DNA of 50,798 nt from Nitrosomonas sp. (GCF_019752095.1 NZ_JAIEMO010000027.1:1-50798), one strand, 5' to 3'. Counted from the first letter of the stretch, positions 1-7,544 are shown. Made by a program: numbers and translations. Notes: generated from the letters alone by a model not told the origin.

Positions 1-220
1 CCGGTGGGCCTCAACGCCGGGTCTGGCAACAGACAGCAGAGTTACTAACGAGGATCGCGTTCTATAGGGTCACTTTATAAAACGTTAAACGCAAGGTGAC
101 TCGCCTGTCATCAGCCTGCCAGTTGGCGGTTGCCAGGTTAAATCAAATAGCATGGCTAAGTATGTAGAACTGTCTGTAGAGGGCTTGCGGACGCGGGTTC
201 GATTCCCGCCGTCTCCACCA
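1..220 (+). ncRNA. ssrA: tmRNA (ssrA), 3' part; 5' end outside window
   Basis: The stretch ends in a tRNA-like T-arm and acceptor (GCGGGTTCGATTCCCGCC, then GTCTCCACCA), which is the typical 3' end of tmRNA. The preceding 180 bases are hairpin-rich, as expected for the pseudoknot region, for example CCGGTGGGCC...CCGG near the window start. The tag-coding part and the 5' acceptor strand lie before base 1. tmRNA rescues stalled ribosomes together with SmpB. The 3' end with its encoded CCA is intact, although it is the attachment site of the element that follows. Confidence 0.9.
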
Positions 221-233
221 ATAAGCGGTCTAA
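196..233 (+). repeat. Left attachment site (attL-like) in the tmRNA 3' end
   Basis: GGTTCGATTCCCGCC at 196-210 recurs exactly at 7518-7532, and AGCGGTCTAA at 224-233 recurs at 7535-7544. In this copy the two blocks are separated by 13 bases that include the tmRNA CCA end. The tmRNA T-loop is a common target of tyrosine recombinases. This side keeps the tmRNA functional. Confidence 0.75.
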
Positions 234-251
234 TCCAGACCACTCAAGACC

Positions 252-283
252 AACTAAGACCCATATAAAACAGGGTCTTAGTT
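252..283. other. Perfect 11-bp inverted repeat upstream of the rep gene
   Basis: AACTAAGACCC (252-262) and GGGTCTTAGTT (273-283) form a perfect stem with a 10-base loop, between the tmRNA end and the rep gene. There is no T-run after it, so it is not a classic intrinsic terminator. Possible roles are integrase or excisionase binding, a Rep origin hairpin, or tmRNA 3' processing. None can be chosen from sequence alone. Confidence 0.5.
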
Positions 284-333
284 CCAGTCTTACAAATCTC
301 CCCTTAGTCCCGGTTGGTCTCCATAGGCCTCGG

Positions 334-2046
334 TTGTGGCACAAAAATGACACAAATTTGCCACAAGTCATTTATGCCGACAATCTTACCGCAGCCTATG
401 GAACAGAAAATTGCCGCCGCATCCGGCAACATATTTTCACTGAGCTTTCCCCGATTGCCGGAGATTTGGCGGCTCATTACATCAAAGCTGCTGAACGTTC
501 CAGTTTCGAGCAAGCAAACCATGAACTGCAAGATATTTATAATCAGCTGCGCATTGAGGATCTGAATCTATGCGCTGATCATGAAGAATTGCTCAATGCC
601 TCCAAGCGTTATGCTGAAAAATGCTACCTGGCACGCAACCGCACTAAATCCCCTTCTGACGCGTATCAGGCATGCTTGCGCATTGTCGATCACTATCAAG
701 TCAAGCGGCCATCCATCAAAGGCGATAATCTGGAACCGGCTCTGAATCGCATGTGCTGCCATCACTGGTGGTTTCGTAGAATCCAGATTCTTCGATTGCG
801 CAAGATTGAAACCATTGCCAGAAATATCGAGCTGGTCAACCGCCTACGTGGCACATATGCCAGCGACTACACGATTCATGTTAAGCGCAAACAAAAAGAG
901 AGAAACCGGCTCTATCTGGCTTCTACCTTTGTAAGTAATGAAAATGGTGATCTTTTTTCCCTGCAGAACCTAGCCGATCGTTCGGTATCCAATCCAGCAA
1001 TTCGCCGTGCTGAATTGATGACACGTATCCGAGGTTTTGAAATGGTTGCCGATCATCTGGGTCATGTGGGTGAGTTCTATACCGTTACCACTCCTTCGCG
1101 CATGCATGCCTGTTTGCATCATGGCGCAACCAATCCACGCTATGACGGCACCAGCGTATTACAAGCGCACGAATACCTCACCCATATTTGGTCTTTAATT
1201 CGCGCTGAATTGCATCGCCAGGGCATTCAACCTTATGGCTTCCGGGTAGTTGAACCGCACCACGACGGCACACCGCATTGGCATTTACTATTATTCATGC
1301 CGGAAAAACACCGTGAAGCGGTGAGGAAAGTCATGCGTCATTATGCACTTTTGGATAATGGCAACGAACCAGGTGCACAAGAGCGCCGTTTCAAAGTGGA
1401 AGCAATTGATCCCGCTAAAGGTTCGTCAGTGGGATACATCGCCAAGTACATCTCCAAGAATATCGACGGATTTGCGCTCGATCAAGATTTGTATGGTAAT
1501 GATGCTGTAAAAGCAGCCGAGCGCATTACCGCTTGGGCAAATACCTGGGGCATTCGTCAATTTCAACAAATCGGCGGCCCGAGCGTCACTGTCTGGCGAC
1601 AATTGAGAAAACTTGACAAAGCTGACGAACCGGAACTTGAAACCATCCGGAAATCTGCAACCGCCGGTGATTGGGCAGCCTTCATGCTGGCAATGGGCAA
1701 TCCTGAAACTCCTCACCGTTCACATGCAATCAAACCTTTGTACGATCAAAGCAAGCACCTCAACCCAATGACCAGGGAAGCCTATTCACCGGCTACAGGA
1801 CGTTATGGCGATTCTGCACCATTGCGCGTATCCGGAATACTTTGGAAAGGCTCAAGCTATAGCACACGCAAACATGTTTGGATGCTTTTCAAAGTCGACA
1901 GCGAGGACGTGACATTAAGGAGCGAGGCGCAAGCCGAGCGCACGCAATGTCATGCCGGAGCTGTTTCCCTTGGACTTGTATCAATAACTGTACCAACCCC
2001 ATTTCATCCTCAAAAGGTTCACCATGAAAACCCAACTCAACACTAA
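334..2046 (+). CDS. HUH-type replication initiator (phage GPA-like Rep)
   Basis: The 570-residue protein carries the HUH metal-binding motif HWHLLLF (His315, His317), preceded by EPHHDGTP. It is followed by the two-tyrosine motif YIAKY (Tyr368 and Tyr372). This arrangement is typical of the phage P2/phiX174 gene A family (Phage_GPA), rolling-circle initiators that nick one strand and form a 5'-phosphotyrosine link. The family knowledge predicts that the excised circle replicates by nicking at an origin, not identified here. The start is uncertain: the frame opens with TTG at 334, and no ATG appears in frame until about residue 138. The last 60 or so residues look less conserved-like. It overlaps the next gene by 23 bases, suggesting coupled expression. 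Confidence 0.85.
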   Translation: MWHKNDTNLPQVIYADNLTAAYGTENCRRIRQHIFTELSPIAGDLAAHYIKAAERSSFEQANHELQDIYNQLRIEDLNLCADHEELLNASKRYAEKCYLARNRTKSPSDAYQACLRIVDHYQVKRPSIKGDNLEPALNRMCCHHWWFRRIQILRLRKIETIARNIELVNRLRGTYASDYTIHVKRKQKERNRLYLASTFVSNENGDLFSLQNLADRSVSNPAIRRAELMTRIRGFEMVADHLGHVGEFYTVTTPSRMHACLHHGATNPRYDGTSVLQAHEYLTHIWSLIRAELHRQGIQPYGFRVVEPHHDGTPHWHLLLFMPEKHREAVRKVMRHYALLDNGNEPGAQERRFKVEAIDPAKGSSVGYIAKYISKNIDGFALDQDLYGNDAVKAAERITAWANTWGIRQFQQIGGPSVTVWRQLRKLDKADEPELETIRKSATAGDWAAFMLAMGNPETPHRSHAIKPLYDQSKHLNPMTREAYSPATGRYGDSAPLRVSGILWKGSSYSTRKHVWMLFKVDSEDVTLRSEAQAERTQCHAGAVSLGLVSITVPTPFHPQKVHHENPTQH

Positions 2047-2293
2047 AAAAATTAAAAATTTAAATATTATGAATACATTTAATCTTGAAGAAGCGGTTTC
2101 CTTAATCTACCGGCTTGCAGTTCTAAAACAGGATGCGCCTGAACCTGGCGAAAAATACAGCATCACGCAGATCGGCCACATTTGCGGGGTATTGACGCTT
2201 AACGATCAAATTGAGATTGTCATCAAATTTCATGACGAGATGCGGCAATTCACCAAAGAAGAATTTCAAAACCAGGTGACTGTTTTAGATTAA
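2024..2293 (+). CDS. Small unknown element protein
   Basis: This 89-residue protein has no family I recognise. The ATG at 2024 has a good ribosome-binding site (AAAAGG about 8 bases upstream) and overlaps the end of the rep gene. A second in-frame ATG at 2069 would remove a lysine-rich leader of 15 residues. The body is acidic, with a helix-forming N-terminus (NLEEAVSLIYRL) and no transmembrane segment or signal peptide. Its position between rep and the recombination genes suggests an accessory replication or regulatory role, which is inference only. Confidence 0.6.
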   Translation: MKTQLNTKKIKNLNIMNTFNLEEAVSLIYRLAVLKQDAPEPGEKYSITQIGHICGVLTLNDQIEIVIKFHDEMRQFTKEEFQNQVTVLD

Positions 2294-2373
2294 TAGGACA
2301 CATATACTATTTACTGTGAAAATAAATAGCGTACTATAGGAATCACTATCTACTCTCATAGTCAATATTTATT

Positions 2374-2793
2374 ATGGAAACCAATCAAAGAAAACTATTT
2401 GATCTAAACCTCAGTGAGGAACAAGAGCAAATTATTTTAAAGAATATCAAAGAATTCAGAGGTGTTGGCACGACACTTGAAAGCGCTTTAGGCGCATTGA
2501 TCATGGGGCAATACTTTGGCTGGCGTGTTCTTAAAATACTTCATAATCCCTTGACCTATCGCCGCTATGAAAAAATTCTAGGCCTTAATTTTCAGGATGT
2601 CTGCCCGGAAACAACCGGCTACAGCGAAACCAAAAGCGTAGGTTATGCCATTACGCAAAAAATCGGCAGTTTCTGGGCGGTAGTGATGGGCAAGCGCAAA
2701 GTCGAAGATAAAGGCTTAATCGAGAATCAAGGGGAAGTCGAAAAGCACGTGACCAAGCATATTACCGATAATGCTGAGGGGGAGAAAAAATGA
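2374..2793 (+). CDS. Unknown element protein upstream of the excisionase
   Basis: This 139-residue protein is not recognised. The N-terminus is charged and helical (LSEEQEQIILKNIKEF). A central part (GALIMGQYFGWRVLKIL) is hydrophobic enough for a buried or membrane-associated helix, and the C-terminal 30 residues are strongly charged. Its stop codon overlaps the start of the next gene in an ATGA arrangement, so the two are probably translationally coupled. The 80 bases before it contain AT-rich stretches (TATACTATTTACT, TACTATAGG) that could hold a promoter. Confidence 0.6.
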   Translation: METNQRKLFDLNLSEEQEQIILKNIKEFRGVGTTLESALGALIMGQYFGWRVLKILHNPLTYRRYEKILGLNFQDVCPETTGYSETKSVGYAITQKIGSFWAVVMGKRKVEDKGLIENQGEVEKHVTKHITDNAEGEKK

Positions 2794-2984
2794 GCTGCCT
2801 CGATCAAATTCCGGTAACTGTCAAAAAGTTTGCCCAGCATACTGGATTAACTGAGAATGCCATCCGCCAATATATTAAGAAAGGACAATGGAGATACAAA
2901 ATTCATTGGTTTAAAGCGCCAAACGGCAAAATTACCATAAACGTCAAAGAAGCAATCTCATGGATGCAAGGCAAAGAGGCATAA
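2790..2984 (+). CDS. xis: Excisionase-like small DNA-binding protein
   Basis: The 64-residue basic protein begins with a winged-helix-like pattern (PVTVKKFAQHTGLTENAIRQ) and a following wing ending in KEAISWMQG. This is the layout of small MerR/Xis-like excisionases. It starts inside the stop of the preceding gene (ATGA) and overlaps the integrase start by 25 bases. Directly preceding an integrase is the usual place for a recombination directionality factor. It probably binds near the attachment sites to favour excision. Confidence 0.7.
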   Translation: MSCLDQIPVTVKKFAQHTGLTENAIRQYIKKGQWRYKIHWFKAPNGKITINVKEAISWMQGKEA

Positions 2985-4045
2985 CGATCCGCGGCAATAG
3001 TGCACAGATATCGTTCACCTATCAAGGTGTACGTTGCCGCGAATCAATACCCATACCTCCAACTAAAACTGCGCAAAAAGAACTGGCGCTTAAGCTGCAA
3101 TCCATCAAGTATGAAATCAAGACCGGCACTTTCGATTACAACCGGCATTTTCCGTACAGTAAGAAAGCCAAAGAATTCAGGAAAAACCGTCCTGATCTCT
3201 ACACGATCAAAGAAGCCCTGATAAGCTGGCTGCAACGCAACCAGGCAAAACTGCAATTAAGCACGTTGCAAGACTATAACAGTGCCATCTATCACCATTT
3301 GATTCCCACATTCGGCAATCTCACTATTTCTGAACTGACTGCCAGCAAAGTTAAAGAATGGTTATCTGAACTCCCCTGCTCCAACAAACGCAAAAGCAAC
3401 ATTCTGACCCCGCTTCGTCAAATGTTTGAAGAGCTATACCATGATGAAATCATAGACAAAAACCCACTAACCAGAGTCAAGAACTTACCCAATAGAACCC
3501 GCGAGCCCGAACCATTCACGCAAGAAGAAATCACCAAAATTTTAAAAGAGCTGACAGGCCAGGAAAAAAACCTGATCCAATTTGCATTCTACTCAGGATT
3601 GAGAACTTCCGAACTCATCGCTTTACGCTGGCAAGATGTTGAGTTTGACCAAAACCGCATATTTATCAAACAAGCTCATGTACGCGGTCAACTGAAAGAC
3701 ACCAAAACAAAATCCGGAAAACGGGAAGTTACGCTACAACCACAAGCCAAAGAAGCCTTGCTCAATCAACAAATATTTACAAAGAAGCAGAACGAAACTG
3801 TTTTCCACAATCCACACACCAACCAACCGTGGAGAAACGATCAACCGATCCATAAAAATGTTTGGATTCCGGCACTGAAAAAAGCCAACATCAAATACCG
3901 CAATCCTTATCAAACCCGCCACACTTTCGCATCAACATTACTCTCAAGAGGCGAGAAACCGCTGTGGGTTGCCCAGCAAATGGGACACAAAGATTGGAGT
4001 ATGATCATTAAAGTTTATGGCCGGTGGATTCCTCAATCAAAATAG
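2960..4045 (+). CDS. int: Tyrosine recombinase (site-specific integrase)
   Basis: The 361-residue protein has an N-terminal arm-binding region with the DUF3596-like start (GNSAQISFTYQGVRCRES). A core-binding SAM-like domain spans roughly residues 80-165, and a catalytic domain runs from about 185. Catalytic residues visible are Arg215 in SGLRTSEL, Lys249 in the TKTKSGKRE hairpin, Arg320 in YQTRHTF, His343 in MGHKDW and the nucleophile Tyr353 in VYGRW. The usual first His of the HxxR motif is Tyr317, a known variation. It presumably recombines the tmRNA T-arm with the element copy. The length is normal and no truncation is seen. Confidence 0.93.
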   Translation: MDARQRGITIRGNSAQISFTYQGVRCRESIPIPPTKTAQKELALKLQSIKYEIKTGTFDYNRHFPYSKKAKEFRKNRPDLYTIKEALISWLQRNQAKLQLSTLQDYNSAIYHHLIPTFGNLTISELTASKVKEWLSELPCSNKRKSNILTPLRQMFEELYHDEIIDKNPLTRVKNLPNRTREPEPFTQEEITKILKELTGQEKNLIQFAFYSGLRTSELIALRWQDVEFDQNRIFIKQAHVRGQLKDTKTKSGKREVTLQPQAKEALLNQQIFTKKQNETVFHNPHTNQPWRNDQPIHKNVWIPALKKANIKYRNPYQTRHTFASTLLSRGEKPLWVAQQMGHKDWSMIIKVYGRWIPQSK

Positions 4046-4052
4046 TTACAAA

Positions 4053-4069
4053 AGTCCCATAATGGGACT
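4053..4069. promoter_or_regulatory. Perfect palindrome before higB (possible HigA operator)
   Basis: AGTCCCAT and ATGGGACT form an inverted repeat with a single base between arms, 7 bases after the integrase stop and upstream of the toxin-antitoxin pair. HigA-type antitoxins repress their own operon by binding short palindromes, so an operator is the most likely reading. It could alternatively act as a weak terminator of int, since ATATTT follows. Confidence 0.5.
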
Positions 4070-4105
4070 AATATTTCTCACAAGAGAATTATAGCTCTGT
4101 CGACG

Positions 4106-4384
4106 TTGAAAGCATTCTGGGAAAATGATCCATCTCACACCGAGGCTATTCAACCGGCGCTTGCTTGGTACAGACATGTATTAAAGGCTAACTTGGCAAC
4201 ACCCGCTGAAGTGAAAGCAGACTTCAAAAATGCCAGCATCTTGAAAGATGGCAGGGTCGTTTTCAATATTGCCGGCAACAAATATCGGCTGGTGGTATGG
4301 ATTAGCTATGTATACAATGTTGTATACATCCGTTTCATAGGCACTCATGCGCAATATGAACGGATCGACGTGCAAACGATTTAA
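4106..4384 (+). CDS. higB: HigB-family toxin (mRNA interferase), start codon damaged or unusual
   Basis: The protein matches the HigB toxin family (RelE superfamily, ribosome-dependent mRNA cleavage) over its whole length. It has ASILKDGRVVFNIAGNKYRLVV and ends in IRFIGTHAQYERIDVQTI (each part of the usual family signature). Upstream of the TTG at 4106 the frame continues in the same family pattern as RIIALSTLKAFW. However, the codon where the family's Met normally stands is AAG (4082-4084). No ATG, GTG or CTG with a ribosome-binding site is obvious, so translation may start at TTG 4106 or at an ATT/CTG further up, or the toxin may be poorly expressed. The antitoxin follows 18 bases downstream. 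Confidence 0.8.
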   Translation: MKAFWENDPSHTEAIQPALAWYRHVLKANLATPAEVKADFKNASILKDGRVVFNIAGNKYRLVVWISYVYNVVYIRFIGTHAQYERIDVQTI

Positions 4385-4402
4385 TATTGGAAACAATCTG
4401 AC

Positions 4403-4777
4403 ATGAATATCAAACCCATCAAAACCGATGCCGATTATCGCGGAGCGCTCAAGGAAGTTGAATCACTCATGACGGCGGTACAAAACACTCCGGAAGGTGA
4501 AAAACTGGATATTTTGGTAACCCTGATAGAAGCTTATGAGCGCAAACATTTTCCGCTTGATTTGCCTGATGCTGTAGAAGCCATCAAATTTGAAATGGAA
4601 CAGAAAGGTTTAACCGTTAAAGACCTGGAGCCAATGATTGGAAAGAGTAATCGCGTATATGAAATACTCAATCATAAACGTTCTCTGACACTCAAAATGA
4701 TCTGGAAACTACATCAACAACTTGGTATTCCTGCTGAATCTTTGATTAAACAATCCACGCAGACAAATAATGTTTAA
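4403..4777 (+). CDS. higA: HigA-family antitoxin (HTH)
   Basis: The 124-residue protein has the N-terminal HigA toxin-binding region (KPIKTDADYRGALKEVESLM). A central-to-C-terminal helix-turn-helix follows (GLTVKDLEPMIGKSNRVYEI, then LTLKMIWKLHQQLGI). It should neutralise the upstream HigB and repress the operon. The toxin-first order is normal for higBA. Such pairs commonly stabilise integrative elements. Length and motifs are complete. Confidence 0.88.
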   Translation: MNIKPIKTDADYRGALKEVESLMTAVQNTPEGEKLDILVTLIEAYERKHFPLDLPDAVEAIKFEMEQKGLTVKDLEPMIGKSNRVYEILNHKRSLTLKMIWKLHQQLGIPAESLIKQSTQTNNV

Positions 4778-4982
4778 AAAAACGTTTGCTAATAACAATC
4801 GACTCTGCCCCTATGATTACTCCTTTCCACTTGATAAAAAATGATAATTCTTCATTCTGGACCTGACACCGATTCGGTTAGGGATGATTGCAGTTAGCAA
4901 ATTGAACTAACATCAAAATTTCTTCATTTCTTTTCCGAATGTATGGCAAATAAACAGAGCTATATAATTACTTGTTGGTAAT

Positions 4983-5720
4983 ATGAAAGGTGATACAGAA
5001 GTAGTTGTAATGATCATTCTCTTTTTTGCAGGAGCATTTTTTGCTGCTTTTGCAGAAGATGTATCTTTATTACCTTTTATAAACACTCTCATTGCACCTT
5101 TAGCCACTCTTGTAGCAGCATTCTTTGGTGCAAAATATGCATTCAAATTACAGGCACAGCAAAAACAAGAAGAAACTTACAGAACTGAAGTTGAGGCTGG
5201 AAATAAAGTAATATTTCAACTTATTCGCTTGCATAATAAATTTGGTGCTATTAGAGAGCAATTCATCGAAAAATATAGAGACAACTCGGGCAGACATTAC
5301 CTTATACAGCCTATTGCTGGTTTAGATATTAAAGACCCACATATTAACTATGACTCATTAAGCTTTATATTCAACTCTGGTGAGTTAAATATACTCACCG
5401 AGCTATCTAGCTTTGAGCAAGAGATTGCCTCAGCTATAGAGGTAATAAGTAGAAGATCTGATCATCACTACAGAATTATTCAGCCAGCGGTAGAACAACT
5501 CGAAAAAGAACATGGCAAAGAAATAACTCTAGAGAAAATTGACTCAATATTAGGTAAGCGCGAAGCTCAAATTGCAAAAATGTCTACTGACAATATGATT
5601 ATGTGCGTCGACAGTATCATGCATTATGATAAGTTAATAATTAAGCTTAGCAACTTAATGAAAGGACTCTATAAAGGACATACAATTATTAGCATGTCTA
5701 TACATGACAGTCCAAATTAA
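4983..5720 (+). CDS. Membrane-anchored protein of unknown function (cargo)
   Basis: This 245-residue protein has two hydrophobic segments at the N-terminus (about residues 8-24 and 32-50), making a hairpin anchor. A soluble, largely helical region follows with coiled-coil-like stretches (LQAQQKQEETYRTEVEAGNK) and a C-terminal helical bundle. I recognise no enzymatic motif. The gene is AT-rich relative to the integrase and chromosomal genes. It lies between HigBA and the nuclease-like gene in the cargo position of the element. Two-segment anchors with a cytoplasmic helical domain occur in some phage-defence effectors, but nothing here proves that role. Confidence 0.65.
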   Translation: MKGDTEVVVMIILFFAGAFFAAFAEDVSLLPFINTLIAPLATLVAAFFGAKYAFKLQAQQKQEETYRTEVEAGNKVIFQLIRLHNKFGAIREQFIEKYRDNSGRHYLIQPIAGLDIKDPHINYDSLSFIFNSGELNILTELSSFEQEIASAIEVISRRSDHHYRIIQPAVEQLEKEHGKEITLEKIDSILGKREAQIAKMSTDNMIMCVDSIMHYDKLIIKLSNLMKGLYKGHTIISMSIHDSPN

Positions 5721-5877
5721 CATGGGCTGTCAGAATCTACGACGCTTCACTCCACGGATTTCACCACCCAGTTTTTGCGGTGTTATGCGGCACAATCGGG
5801 ATTCTGTGAATCAGTTTTCTGTCGAATAAATACAGATATTTATTTGTTAAGGTGAGAAATTACGGAGTGCGCGCATA

Positions 5878-7122
5878 ATGTGCGTGCTATATTTTTGGTT
5901 GCAATCAATGTTGACAATACTTTATCCAAGCCTAATGCCTACTATTCAAAAGATGCCAGGCGGCATTTTGCCCATTTGTTTAGATGATGAAGAGTGCCCA
6001 ATTTTCATAGTTAAAGCGCCAAAAGAATACATCCTTGCCGCTAAAATTAATGCAAGTTTCAAAATTTACCTAGTGCCCGTAATTATTGATAATCAGCAAA
6101 CGTTTGGGTTGGTTACAGCATTCTTTGATGATGAAGATGAACCTCTGATTATTAAGACTCCCTTATTTGCAGATGATTTTTCTTTAGCATTATTCGAATC
6201 GTTGAAAAATGGACGGATCAATGTTCATTTTTTTGATGAGCTGTCACGTGAGCGTTTGGTCTATCGTGCACAAGCCACGATTCCTGTTGATACACAAAAG
6301 AAAATCGACGAAGTAACTCTACTGGGCTTTTCTTTCCCAAACGCCCGTACAATAATAAATGAGATCGAAAGGTGGTTTGGGTTGCGAACCTCTTTTGATG
6401 ATGCTCGGGCTATTAGTGTTTCTTTGAGCGAGTCTGTCTATGATGAAGACTTTATCATACTCGATGTGCGTCCAGAACCGCATACTTATCATGGTTCGCG
6501 TGGATTTAGCCACACCATATTGGAAAGAGAAGAACCAGGAAGCTATCAAGAAGAAGACATAGCTCAGTGTCTATTATTGGTTTTCCCTCCTGAACAAATC
6601 TACATCAACCCCAAGCGGGTATACGATAAGGAAGAGATGTGCGATATTCTGGTTATTACTGATACAAAATTACTAATCATTCAAGCGAAGGATAGCCCAA
6701 ATATTGAACAGATTAGCCGGCAGAAGCTTTCAAGAAAACGCAGCAATGTGTTAAATGCGCTTGAGAAAGCTATTAATCAGATAAAAGGGGCTGTCGGATA
6801 CTATCGCCGTATCGAAAGTAGATTGGAGTTTCTTATTAATGGTAAGCAATACTCCATTAACACCAAAGAGCTAGAAGTTAAGGCATTGGTAGTGGTCAAA
6901 GAGTTGTTCAATGATCAATATGGAGAATACAGTTCACTTCTGCTTGATTTTTTCAGAGACAAGGCAGTTTCATGTATAGCATTGGACTACCCAGAGCTTT
7001 ACCAATTCTGCTCGCGCCTTCAGAATGAAGATGCCTTTTTCGAAGCCTACAATACCGTGATGACTCATGCTGTTAAGTATGGTGAGTATCCAAGACTCCG
7101 ACTTGGCTTAGTCGAAGAATAA
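5878..7122 (+). CDS. Probable PD-(D/E)XK-type nuclease protein (cargo)
   Basis: The 414-residue protein has a C-terminal half that looks like a restriction-endonuclease-like fold. A helix rich in Glu (ILEREEPGSYQEEDIAQ) precedes NPKRVYD, then CDILVI with Asp256, then the strand LLIIQAK with Gln269 and Lys271. D...QxK is an accepted variant of the PD-(D/E)XK core. A helix follows (LNALEKAINQIKGAVGYY), as in related nucleases. The N-terminal 200 residues are beta-rich and unrecognised. The start at 5878 has a possible ribosome-binding site (CGGAG); ATGs at 5908 and 5938 are alternatives. Position at the end of the element suggests a defence or anti-competitor cargo; this is inference. Confidence 0.65.
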   Translation: MCVLYFWLQSMLTILYPSLMPTIQKMPGGILPICLDDEECPIFIVKAPKEYILAAKINASFKIYLVPVIIDNQQTFGLVTAFFDDEDEPLIIKTPLFADDFSLALFESLKNGRINVHFFDELSRERLVYRAQATIPVDTQKKIDEVTLLGFSFPNARTIINEIERWFGLRTSFDDARAISVSLSESVYDEDFIILDVRPEPHTYHGSRGFSHTILEREEPGSYQEEDIAQCLLLVFPPEQIYINPKRVYDKEEMCDILVITDTKLLIIQAKDSPNIEQISRQKLSRKRSNVLNALEKAINQIKGAVGYYRRIESRLEFLINGKQYSINTKELEVKALVVVKELFNDQYGEYSSLLLDFFRDKAVSCIALDYPELYQFCSRLQNEDAFFEAYNTVMTHAVKYGEYPRLRLGLVEE

Positions 7123-7144
7123 TTAAAGGATTAAAGTCGTGCCG

Positions 7145-7225
7145 TATAACAATCACACACACGGACAGAAAAAAGTGACGCTCCTTCGTCGCTCTGCTTT
7201 TTGCTCCCGGTGATATGAGGCGTTA
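7145..7225. other. Hairpin resembling an integron attC site after the nuclease gene
   Basis: The stretch runs from TATAACAA to GGCGTTA. It contains facing arms (TCAC...GTGA) and a bulged central stem in which GTGACG faces CGTCGC and an A-tract faces a T-tract. It begins about 23 bases after the nuclease stop codon. The size (81 bases) and outline fit attC recombination sites of gene cassettes, but the outer boxes do not match the consensus exactly. It might instead be an imperfect terminator-like hairpin. Confidence 0.35.
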
Positions 7226-7517
7226 CAGATATATTTATCATCTAGAAATAATCGGCCAACATGCAAACTTGCACGCTCCTCGTTTAAATAACATGGGATG
7301 CTACAAATACATAAATTTACAATCTAACAGAAAATTAATACTTTTGCTAAGAATAACCATATGATTAAATATGACATTACTCTTGATAACCTTAGCAATT
7401 GAGTTTAGACTTAATCCCATATAATATTTCTCTTTCTTAATCTCAGAAAATGTCTCTAAATGACACAAAATCAGCAGAGGTAATCAACAAATGATTGATA
7501 TATCAGAAATAGACCAA

Positions 7518-7544
7518 GGTTCGATTCCCGCCACAGCGGTCTAA
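7518..7544 (+). repeat. Right attachment site (attR-like)
   Basis: GGTTCGATTCCCGCC at 7518-7532 is identical to the tmRNA T-arm at 196-210. It is followed after only two bases by AGCGGTCTAA (7535-7544), which also follows the left copy but after 13 bases. The acceptor-stem bases and CCA are therefore missing from this copy, so an excision product would be sensitive to which strand positions recombine. Confidence 0.7.

Larger units (their letters stand above)
196..7544 (+). mobile_element. tmRNA-integrated element with HUH Rep, Xis, integrase, HigBA and two cargo genes
   Basis: The interval is bounded by a direct repeat, GGTTCGATTCCCGCC, at 196-210 (tmRNA T-arm) and 7518-7532. A second shared block, AGCGGTCTAA, follows each copy at 224-233 and 7535-7544. 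Inside are an HUH endonuclease, an excisionase-like protein, a tyrosine recombinase, a toxin-antitoxin pair and cargo. No capsid, tail or terminase gene and no conjugation gene is visible. That fits a small integrative element or phage-satellite-like island rather than a prophage or ICE. The cargo half (about 4780-7500) is AT-richer than the chromosome around it. Insertion of tyrosine-integrase elements into the 3' end of ssrA is well established; calling this one a satellite is inference. Confidence 0.8.
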
